DNA of 5,705 nt. It comes from Dethiosulfovibrio sp. Lineage in GTDB: Bacteria > Synergistota > Synergistia > Synergistales > Dethiosulfovibrionaceae. The position numbers and the translations under genes were made by a program. Of the stretch, positions 1-5,705 are shown piece after piece; the stretch's first letter is position 1, and each line of letters opens with the position of its first letter. The notes under the pieces are model-generated. The model was not told the origin of the DNA, did no database searches, and saw nothing but the letters and a program-made list of their open reading frames with translations. The stretch covers positions 1 through 5,705 of the forward strand of contig JAQUTB010000130.1 of the NCBI GenBank assembly GCA_028709985.1. Reading direction: 5' to 3'.

Positions 1-2664
1 GTCATCCGTCGTCAGCTGGGGCTTACGGGAACCAAGCTGGGCTGCGGAAAGGGTCAGTGCGGGGCCTGCAACGTCATAATGGACGGCAAGGTAGTCAGGT
101 CCTGCATAACCAAATGGAGCAAGGTTCCGGAGTTCGCCAGTATCCTCACAGTAGAGGGATTGGGCAAGCCCGACTCCCTTCACGCCATCCAGTGGGCCTT
201 CATAGCCAACGGAGCGGTACAGTGCGGCTTCTGCACCCCCGGCTTTATCATGGCGACCAAGGCGTTGTTGGACGAGAACCCATCTCCCACCAGAGACGAG
301 GTTAGGGACTGGTTCCAAAAGACCCGGAACGTCTGTCGCTGCACCGGCTACGTCCAGATAGTGGACGCCGTGATGGAGGCGGCAGAGGTTCTCCGTGGGG
401 AAAAGCCCATGACCGACTTCGCCAAGAAGCTCAACCCAGCCGGGACCCTCTGGGGATCGTCCTATCCAAGGCCCAGCGCCGCATTCAAGGTGACAGGGCT
501 GTGGGACTTCGGCGACGACGCCAGGGACAAGCTGCCAGAAGGGGCCCTCTACGCCGCCATAGCCCAGGCGGAGGTGTCCCACGCAAACATCAAGTCCATC
601 GACACCTCGGAGGCGGAGAAAATGCCCGGGGTGTTCAAGGTCATAACCGCCAAGGACGTCAAGGGCAACAACCGGATCAACGGCCTGACCTTCCCCAGCA
701 ACAAAGGGGACGGATGGGACCGTCCCATACTGTGCGACGAGAAGATCTTCCAGTACGGCGACGCCTACGCCATGGTCTGCGCCGACACGGAGGAACAGGC
801 CAGGGCCGCGGCTAAGGCCATAAAGATCGACCTTGAGGTCCTGCCGGCCTACATGAACGCCATGGACGCCATAGCCGACGACGCCATAGAGATCCATCCA
901 GGCACCCCAAACCTTTACTACGAACAGGGGATCATCAAGGGAGACGAGACCTCGGAGATACTGAAAAAATGCGCCTTCGACGTCGACGGCGACTTCTATC
1001 TACAGAGACAGCCCCACCTTACCATGGAGACCGACGTGGGCTACGGATACTACGACGAGAACGACGTGTTGTGCGTCCACTCCAAGAGCATCGGAGTCCA
1101 TATCCACCACGCCATGATAGTGGACGGCCTTGGGCTCGAGCCGGAAAAGCTCCGGCTCATACAGAACAACACAGGAGGCACCTTCGGCTACAAGTTCAGC
1201 CCCACCATGGAGTCACTCATAGGGGTGGCGGTAATGGCCACAGGCAGGCCCGTGTTCCTCCGGTACGACATGGAGCAGCACATAACCTACACCGGCAAGA
1301 GGTCGCCATTCTGGATGCACCTCAGATACGGAGCCGACGAGGCTGGAAGGATAAAAGCCATGGAGTCGGAGTATTACGTGGACCACGGCCCCTACTCGGA
1401 GTTCGGCGACCTGCTAACGGTTCGAGGCGTCCAGTTTATGGGGTCTCCATATGGCATAGAGAACATAAGGGGCAAGGGCCACACAGTCTGCACCAACCAC
1501 GCCTGGGGCTCCGCCTTCAGGGGCTACGGTTCCCCTCAGGCTTTCCTGTCCTCCGAGGTTCTGGTGGACATGCTGGCTGAGAGGATCGGCATGGATCCCC
1601 TGGACATCAGGGAGGTAAACGTCAAGAGCTGCGCCGAGAACGGCGGGACCTTCCCGTCGGGACAGGCCTTCGACGCCTACCCATTCCCAGAGATGGTGGA
1701 CAGGATAAGGCCCAAGTACGAGGCCGCCAAGACCAAGGCGAGGGATAACTCCACCGACCAAGTTAAACGGGGAGTAGGCGTATCCCTGGGCATATACGGC
1801 TGCGGCCTGGACGGAGAGGACAGCAGCTCCGCCAGGGTAGAGCTCCTTCCCGACGGGGTCAGGGTCTACGACGCCTGGGAGGACCACGGCCAGGGAGCGG
1901 ACGCAGGGACAAGAGGCACTGCGTCGAAGGCGCTGGAGGCCCTGGGACTCAAGCCGGAGCAGATTTTGCTCTACAAAAACGACACCGGCGTATGCCCCAA
2001 CTCGGGCCCAGCGGGCGGTAGCCGCTCTCAGGTAATGACCGGCAACGCCATAAGGGTGGCCTGCGAGAAGCTGGTCCACTCCATGAAGAAGGCCGACGGG
2101 ACCTTCCGAACCTACGACGAGATGGTGGCCGAGGGCCTGCCTCTGAGCTACGAGGGGACCTGGACTGCAACTATGTGCTCCGCCTGCGACCCAGTCACGG
2201 GGCAGGGGGCTCCCTTCCCGGTGTATATGTACGGCCTGTTCATGACCGAGGTGGCGGTGGACTTAGCCAGCGGCAAGACCACAGTTGAGGCCATGACACT
2301 GATAGCCGACGTTGGGGTCGTAAACAATAAAGACGTGGTGGACGGACAGCTCTACGGAGGAATGGCCCAGGGCATAGGACTGGCCCTCACAGAGGACTTC
2401 GAGGACATAGCTAAGCAGAGGACAATAGCTTCCTGCGGAGTGCCCTACATAAAGGACGTCCCTGACGCCCTGACCCTTGACTACGTCGAGACAAAGAGGG
2501 AACACGGCCCCTTTGGAGCGGCTGGCTGCGGCGAGCTTCCACTGACCTCCCCTCACGCATCGATAATAAACGCCATCCACGACGCAACAGGGGCCTGGAT
2601 AACCCATCTTCCGGCCTACCCTGACAGGGTCAAAAAGGCCCTGGACGACCTGAAAAAGGCTTAA
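1..2664 (+). CDS. Molybdenum-dependent aldehyde oxidoreductase (MOP type, DVU_1559-like), 5' partial
   Basis: This enzyme of the xanthine oxidase family oxidises aldehydes to carboxylates at a molybdopterin cytosine dinucleotide centre. The frame is open from base 1 to a TAA stop and gives 887 residues. Window residues C15, C20, C23 and C35 form the plant-type [2Fe-2S] site, and C75, C78, C112 and C114 (QCGFC, VCRCTGY) form the second. Adding 25 gives the D. gigas MOP cysteines 40/45/48/60 and 100/103/137/139, so about 25 residues are missing at the start and no room is left for a signal peptide; a cytoplasmic enzyme is inferred. A hammerhead-like domain covers roughly 165-275, followed by the Mo domains with GGTFGYKF (392-399), FRGYG (506-510), HGQGAD (629-634) and GCGE, whose E845 is the catalytic glutamate (MOP E869). 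There is no FAD domain, unlike xanthine dehydrogenase. Electrons probably go to the downstream Fe-S protein, 3 bp away. Substrate unknown. Confidence 0.95.
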   Translation, partial: VIRRQLGLTGTKLGCGKGQCGACNVIMDGKVVRSCITKWSKVPEFASILTVEGLGKPDSLHAIQWAFIANGAVQCGFCTPGFIMATKALLDENPSPTRDEVRDWFQKTRNVCRCTGYVQIVDAVMEAAEVLRGEKPMTDFAKKLNPAGTLWGSSYPRPSAAFKVTGLWDFGDDARDKLPEGALYAAIAQAEVSHANIKSIDTSEAEKMPGVFKVITAKDVKGNNRINGLTFPSNKGDGWDRPILCDEKIFQYGDAYAMVCADTEEQARAAAKAIKIDLEVLPAYMNAMDAIADDAIEIHPGTPNLYYEQGIIKGDETSEILKKCAFDVDGDFYLQRQPHLTMETDVGYGYYDENDVLCVHSKSIGVHIHHAMIVDGLGLEPEKLRLIQNNTGGTFGYKFSPTMESLIGVAVMATGRPVFLRYDMEQHITYTGKRSPFWMHLRYGADEAGRIKAMESEYYVDHGPYSEFGDLLTVRGVQFMGSPYGIENIRGKGHTVCTNHAWGSAFRGYGSPQAFLSSEVLVDMLAERIGMDPLDIREVNVKSCAENGGTFPSGQAFDAYPFPEMVDRIRPKYEAAKTKARDNSTDQVKRGVGVSLGIYGCGLDGEDSSSARVELLPDGVRVYDAWEDHGQGADAGTRGTASKALEALGLKPEQILLYKNDTGVCPNSGPAGGSRSQVMTGNAIRVACEKLVHSMKKADGTFRTYDEMVAEGLPLSYEGTWTATMCSACDPVTGQGAPFPVYMYGLFMTEVAVDLASGKTTVEAMTLIADVGVVNNKDVVDGQLYGGMAQGIGLALTEDFEDIAKQRTIASCGVPYIKDVPDALTLDYVETKREHGPFGAAGCGELPLTSPHASIINAIHDATGAWITHLPAYPDRVKKALDDLKKA

Positions 2665-2667
2665 GCC

Positions 2668-4878
2668 ATGGATAACCGCCGGATGAGGGAGCTGGAGGAC
2701 CTCTGCGTCCAGGAGGATCACCCCTTCTGCCAGGCGGCGTGCCCCGTGGGCATGGACTGCCGAGGGCTCTGTGCCGATCTGGCGGAGGGCCTGGTGGACC
2801 AGGCTCGAATGAAGGCAGAGGAGGGGCTTCCGCTGCCCCTCCTTCTCTGTCTCATATGCGACGAGCCCTGCGCCAAGGGCTGCGTCAGGGGCATAAAAGG
2901 GGACTCCATTTCCATGGCGGCACTGGAGAGGTTTGCCCTGAGAGAGGGGGCTCCTAGGAGGAAAAAACCGTCCTTCCTGGCCCCCAGGCCGAACAGGGTG
3001 GTCCTGATAGGCGAGGGCCTGGGGGCTATGGCCGCCCTGGAGAGCCTGAGGGCCAAAAGGTACGCCCCAAAGGTCTACGTAACAGGTGACTCCCTGGCCG
3101 GACCGCTCCAGGATGACACCAGAATACCGAGGGAGCTTCTGGACGATACGGTGGAGGGGCTTCTGGCGGGGCTGGATGTGAAGTATCTACAGCCGGACCT
3201 GGACTCCCTCTCGGGGTGGGACTGTATCGTCGTGGCGGACACTTCCCCTCTGAGATACCCAGGGCCCATGGACGACCTGACCTACGCAACCGGATCGGAG
3301 GGGATATTCTCCCTGCCTATGCCCTCTCCCTCTCCCGTGGAGGAGGCCAGGAGGGGAAGGGAGATAGTTCTGTCCCTGGAACGACACCTTCAGGGAGCTT
3401 CCCTGAGCGCCGGAAGGTCCCGTTCGTCCTCCACCAGGCTGCCTAAGCCACCGGAGGCCGAGGAGATCTCCCTCGCCGTGAGGCCCAAAGGAGACGGCTT
3501 CGACTTTGAGGAGGCAAGGTCCGAGGCGTCCAGATGCCTTCTCTGTCAGTGCCTCAAGTGCCAGCCCTGGTGTCTCTATCTACAGGAATACGGCGGATCT
3601 CCCAGGAGATACGTCAGGACGTTTCACAACAACCTCATCATAAACAAAGGCAACAGGACGGCGAACAGGATGATAGACTCCTGCACCCTGTGCGGCCTCT
3701 GTGCCCAGGTCTGCCCCACAGGGCTGGACGTGGGGCAGGCCAGCCTGGAATCCAGGAGGAAGATGGTCGAGACAGGCCACATGCCTCCGTCCCACCACGA
3801 CTATCCCCTCAGGGATATGGCGTCCGCTCTGGAGGAGACGGACTGCACAGTCGATCCCTCAGGAGGCTCGCCGGAGTGGCTTTTCTTCCCGGGCTGTCAG
3901 CTAGGGGCCTCGGAGCCACGGTGGGTCACCGAGTCATACCGCTATCTGACCGACCGACTTGGATCTGTGGCCCTCTGGGTGAGCTGCTGTGGGGCCCCCG
4001 CCAGATGGGGCGGCAGGGAAGAGCTTTTTTCCGACATAATGGACCTCTGGGTCGGAAGGTGGGAGGAGCTGGGACGTCCAAAGGTCATAACCGCCTGTTC
4101 GACCTGCCACTCTCTGATCCGAGAGAGGATCCCGAAGGACAGCCTGACCACCCTGTGGGAAGTCATGGACCACATAGGCCTTCCCATAAAGGGAGAGCTT
4201 GCCCCCTTGACGGTCACCGTCAGCGACCCCTGCACCGCCAGACATCACCGGGCCTCTCAGGACTCGGTTCGGCGGCTGCTGGCAAAAAGAGGGATCTCCC
4301 TGGAGGAACACCGAATGTCTCGGGAGACCACCGAGTGCTGCGGCTTCGGTGGCCTGGTATTCTCCGCCAACCCGGACCTGGCAAGACGATCCGCAAAGAG
4401 GAGGGTGGACGGCACGGACCGGCCTCTGGTGGTATTCTGCGCCCTATGCCATGAGCTCTACGGCAGGACCGGCCACGACACATGGCACATCCTGGACCTG
4501 CTTCTGTCCGAGGCAGGGACAACACCTCCTCCTCGGCCCTTCCTGAGGTGGAGCGACAGGAGGGACAACCGCCGCAAGCTCAAGGCAATCCTCACGGGGA
4601 CGACGGCCCCAGAGGCGGCCTCCAGCTACCTTCACATAGAGGAGCCCCTCCGCCATCTGCTGGACGAGAGGTGGATAATGGACAGCGAGATACTGGCGGT
4701 CATAGAGGAGGCGGAGTCGGGAGGACCTAGATTGAAAAGGAAGGACTCGGAGGTCTACCTGGCCCACTCTGTGCTGGGGGAGAGGACCCTGTGGGTCCAG
4801 TACTCAAAGAGGGGCGACCTATGGGTGGTCCACGACTCCTACAGCCACAGGATGACCATAGGGGAGGTGAGACCTTGA
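2668..4878 (+). CDS. Multi-cluster Fe-S protein with degenerate GltD-like flavoprotein domain and two CCG domains (DVU_1558-like)
   Basis: This 736-residue protein is probably a cytoplasmic electron-transfer subunit; no signal peptide or membrane segment is seen. Domains in order: an N-terminal GltD/DPYD-type cysteine domain (C13, C21, C25, C31, C35, C61, C64, C68, C72, ending ALERF); a short Rossmann-like domain from about 109 to 241 with GEGLGA instead of GxGxxG; a ferredoxin-like region with C290, C293, C295, C298, C302 and then CTLCGLCAQVCP (C339, C342, C345, C349); CCG domain 1 (C410, C440-C441, C477, C480); CCG domain 2 (C522, C557-C558, C591, C594); and a C-terminal module around 656-731 with WVQY and SYSHRM. 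CCG domains carry non-cubane [4Fe-4S] sites in HdrB. The ATG is 3 bp after the oxidoreductase stop, with AAGG at 2656-2659 placed 8 nt upstream; the next ATG (2683) has no such site. It fits the family NCBI calls a pyridine nucleotide-disulfide oxidoreductase/dicluster-binding protein. Taking electrons from the oxidoreductase is inference; the acceptor is unknown. Confidence 0.88.
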   Translation: MDNRRMRELEDLCVQEDHPFCQAACPVGMDCRGLCADLAEGLVDQARMKAEEGLPLPLLLCLICDEPCAKGCVRGIKGDSISMAALERFALREGAPRRKKPSFLAPRPNRVVLIGEGLGAMAALESLRAKRYAPKVYVTGDSLAGPLQDDTRIPRELLDDTVEGLLAGLDVKYLQPDLDSLSGWDCIVVADTSPLRYPGPMDDLTYATGSEGIFSLPMPSPSPVEEARRGREIVLSLERHLQGASLSAGRSRSSSTRLPKPPEAEEISLAVRPKGDGFDFEEARSEASRCLLCQCLKCQPWCLYLQEYGGSPRRYVRTFHNNLIINKGNRTANRMIDSCTLCGLCAQVCPTGLDVGQASLESRRKMVETGHMPPSHHDYPLRDMASALEETDCTVDPSGGSPEWLFFPGCQLGASEPRWVTESYRYLTDRLGSVALWVSCCGAPARWGGREELFSDIMDLWVGRWEELGRPKVITACSTCHSLIRERIPKDSLTTLWEVMDHIGLPIKGELAPLTVTVSDPCTARHHRASQDSVRRLLAKRGISLEEHRMSRETTECCGFGGLVFSANPDLARRSAKRRVDGTDRPLVVFCALCHELYGRTGHDTWHILDLLLSEAGTTPPPRPFLRWSDRRDNRRKLKAILTGTTAPEAASSYLHIEEPLRHLLDERWIMDSEILAVIEEAESGGPRLKRKDSEVYLAHSVLGERTLWVQYSKRGDLWVVHDSYSHRMTIGEVRP
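4863..4867 (+). promoter_or_regulatory. Strong Shine-Dalgarno (GGAGG) that fixes the TTG start of the small redox gene
   Basis: GGAGG lies inside the last codons of the preceding gene and ends 7 nt before the TTG at 4875. This is ideal spacing and is the main reason to choose TTG. The upstream in-frame ATG at 4791 would add 28 residues that merely mirror the neighbouring gene's coding sequence in another frame. Confidence 0.8.
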
Positions 4879-5093
4879 AACCCGATCCAGTCAAGGAGGC
4901 TTTCGCCAGGTCCGACGAGTGGCTCTGCGACTGCGGCCTGGAGCTTGAGACCGTAAAGGTGACCCTGTCCTACCTGGGGGCGTCTTTCCCGGCGGACATA
5001 CCGGCCTGTCCAAGGTGCGGAGCAATCTTCATCCCCGCCGACGTGGCCCTTGGAAAGATGTTGCAGATCGAGCAAGGGCTCGAGGATAAATGA
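4875..5093 (+). CDS. Small four-cysteine redox protein (DVU_1557 family-like)
   Basis: This 72-residue soluble protein has four cysteines in two pairs: C18-D-C20, and C45-P-R-C48 followed by G. The spacing (CxC, 24 residues, CxxC) is that of a compact zinc-ribbon or rubredoxin-like metal site. The C-terminal part, with CPRCG, an aliphatic stretch, LGKM and a final EDK, matches what I recall of the DVU_1557 and CLJU_RS11820 families named redox proteins at NCBI. The start is TTG, chosen from the Shine-Dalgarno at 4863-4867. The TTG shares four bases (TTGA) with the stop of the upstream gene, so translation is probably coupled. The neighbours suggest an electron carrier or small subunit for the aldehyde oxidoreductase and its Fe-S partner, but iron binding is not proven by the sequence; structural zinc is equally compatible. 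Confidence 0.82.
   Translation: MKPDPVKEAFARSDEWLCDCGLELETVKVTLSYLGASFPADIPACPRCGAIFIPADVALGKMLQIEQGLEDK
5082..5093 (+). promoter_or_regulatory. Coupled stop/start junction (ATGA) with weak Shine-Dalgarno
   Basis: ATG at 5090-5092 overlaps the TGA stop at 5091-5093. The nearest GAGG (5082-5085) is only 4 nt away and AAGGG (5074-5078) is 11 nt away, so neither is ideally placed. Initiation by ribosomes finishing the small redox gene is therefore likely, giving matched amounts of the two proteins. Confidence 0.6.
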
Positions 5094-5705
5094 ACCTCTA
5101 CGAGGACACAAGGCTGTGCGGTCTCGGCAGACCCATGAGCCCAGGAGGGACCTACGGCACGTCCAGGCTACTGGAGATGGGCCGTCCCTACAGGGGAACG
5201 AGGGCCCTGGACGTAGGGACCGGCAACGGCTTCGGCATGGCAATCCTGGCGGAGTGGGGCTTCTCCCCGACGGGCCTGGAGCCCTCACGAAAGCTGGCCC
5301 AGATGGCACAAGCCTCCTGCCCCGGTGGATCGGTGGTGATAGGCAGGGCGGAATCGATGCCCTTTCCCGACCGATCCTTCGACCTGGTCCTGTTTCAGTG
5401 CGTCCTGTCCATCACCGATCGGGAGAGAGCGCTGTCGGAGACCTACAGGGTGCTGGACCGAGGGGGCAGGGCTCTGATACAGGACCTCTCTGGGACCGCA
5501 AGTGGAGAGGGATGTCTAGGGGGATGTTCCCCTCTGTCTGATTGGATCGAGCGAATAGAGGGAGCCGGCCTCAGGGTCAAGTATGTCGAGCCCCTCAGAG
5601 GGGCGATCCGAAACTACTGGGCATGGTCGGTGTTCAGCGGAGCTCCCACGCCGGGCTGTGAGTCCCCCGGCGACGTGGAGGCGTTCCTATGTTGCGCCGT
5701 CAAAG
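5090..5705 (+). CDS. Class I SAM-dependent methyltransferase (DVU_1556 family-like), 3' partial
   Basis: The frame opens at an ATG overlapping the previous stop (ATGA, 5090-5093) and stays open to the window edge, giving 205 codons. Seen motifs of a Rossmann-fold methyltransferase: motif I LDVGTGNGFG (40-49) for SAM binding, an acidic residue E64 in GLEPS at the end of strand 2, AESMPFPDRSFDLV (87-100), and the post-motif region YRVLDRGGRALI (119-130). The ending EAFLCCAVK resembles the last strand of such folds, so few residues are probably missing. The N-terminus has SPGGTYGTSRLLE, which resembles the RPGG-containing start I recall for DVU_1556 relatives. It is cysteine-rich: C10, C77, C104, C142, C146, C190, C201, C202. 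The acceptor substrate cannot be read from the sequence. Placement in the operon ties it to the aldehyde oxidoreductase system, perhaps acting on a thiol, a cofactor or the reaction product. Confidence 0.85.
   Translation, partial: MNLYEDTRLCGLGRPMSPGGTYGTSRLLEMGRPYRGTRALDVGTGNGFGMAILAEWGFSPTGLEPSRKLAQMAQASCPGGSVVIGRAESMPFPDRSFDLVLFQCVLSITDRERALSETYRVLDRGGRALIQDLSGTASGEGCLGGCSPLSDWIERIEGAGLRVKYVEPLRGAIRNYWAWSVFSGAPTPGCESPGDVEAFLCCAVK

Noticed and set aside
1414..2079. Open 221-codon frame on the - strand inside the aldehyde oxidoreductase gene
   Set aside because: It lies wholly opposite a gene with complete, well-conserved motifs. Its protein shows no recognisable domain, and long antisense frames are common in GC-rich coding DNA.
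2263..2721. Open 152-codon frame on the - strand across the junction of the first two genes
   Set aside because: The 3-bp junction and the intact C-terminus of the oxidoreductase leave no room for an independent gene, and the product has no recognisable domain.
2992..3390. Possible frameshift or internal deletion in the multi-cluster gene explaining the short flavoprotein-like domain
   Set aside because: The reading frame is continuous and sequence on both sides keeps landmarks in order. The shortening looks like a family trait rather than a recent break, although comparison with homologues would be needed to be certain.
3534..4454. Open 306-codon frame on the + strand, shifted relative to the multi-cluster protein
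   Set aside because: It overlaps the cluster and CCG coding region, whose cysteine spacing is intact in the main frame. The shifted product is rich in Arg, Gly, Pro and Gln without domains, typical of a frame shadow.
4791..4874. ATG-started N-terminal extension of the small redox protein (28 residues)
   Set aside because: There is no suitable Shine-Dalgarno before 4791, the extension lies inside the coding end of the upstream gene, and a strong GGAGG sits correctly before the TTG at 4875.
5050..5541. Open 163-codon frame on the + strand across the start of the methyltransferase
   Set aside because: The alternative frame from 5090 gives clear SAM methyltransferase motifs and runs to the window edge; this frame gives a low-complexity Arg/Gly-rich product with no motif.

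Overview
The window is coding almost end to end on the + strand: four genes read in one direction, with 3 bp between the first two and 4-bp overlaps at the other two junctions. This is the layout of a tightly coupled operon. By order and content it matches the gene run typified by Desulfovibrio vulgaris DVU_1559 to DVU_1556: a molybdenum aldehyde oxidoreductase, a large multi-cluster iron-sulfur protein, a small four-cysteine redox protein and a SAM-dependent methyltransferase. I recognise these families from memory and from motifs, not from a search.

Layout. (1) 1-2664 is the aldehyde oxidoreductase, missing only about 25 N-terminal residues. Its cysteines, substrate-tunnel residues and catalytic glutamate line up with those of the D. 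gigas enzyme (MOP). (2) 2668-4878 is a 736-residue protein with, in order, a GltD-like N-terminal cysteine domain, a shrunken flavoprotein-like domain, a two-cluster ferredoxin-like region, two complete CCG domains of the heterodisulfide reductase HdrB type, and a C-terminal module I cannot name. (3) 4875-5093 is a 72-residue protein with CxC and CxxC, started by TTG behind a strong Shine-Dalgarno sequence. (4) 5090-5705 is a class I methyltransferase that runs off the window, probably close to its end. No RNA gene, mobile element, CRISPR array, terminator or promoter was seen. There is no non-coding stretch longer than 3 bp.

How they may work together. The oxidoreductase oxidises an aldehyde to a carboxylate and passes two electrons through its two [2Fe-2S] clusters. 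The next protein offers a chain of Fe-S sites that could take those electrons, and its CCG domains suggest a thiol/disulfide-type or other electron exit. The small redox protein may be a further carrier or metal-bound subunit. The methyltransferase's role is not explained by simple electron transfer; a modified thiol, cofactor or metabolite is one possible reading. In D. vulgaris I recall that the run continues with a C-GCAxxG-C-C protein, an AMP-dependent CoA ligase and an NTP transferase. If that order holds, those genes should follow this window.

Organism. The set points to a strict anaerobe. GC content looks to be around 60% by eye, with heavy use of AGG for Arg and ATA for Ile. This, together with the gene content, makes a member of the Synergistota (for example a Dethiosulfovibrio relative) a reasonable but tentative guess. 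Desulfovibrionales or a Firmicute anaerobe are alternatives.
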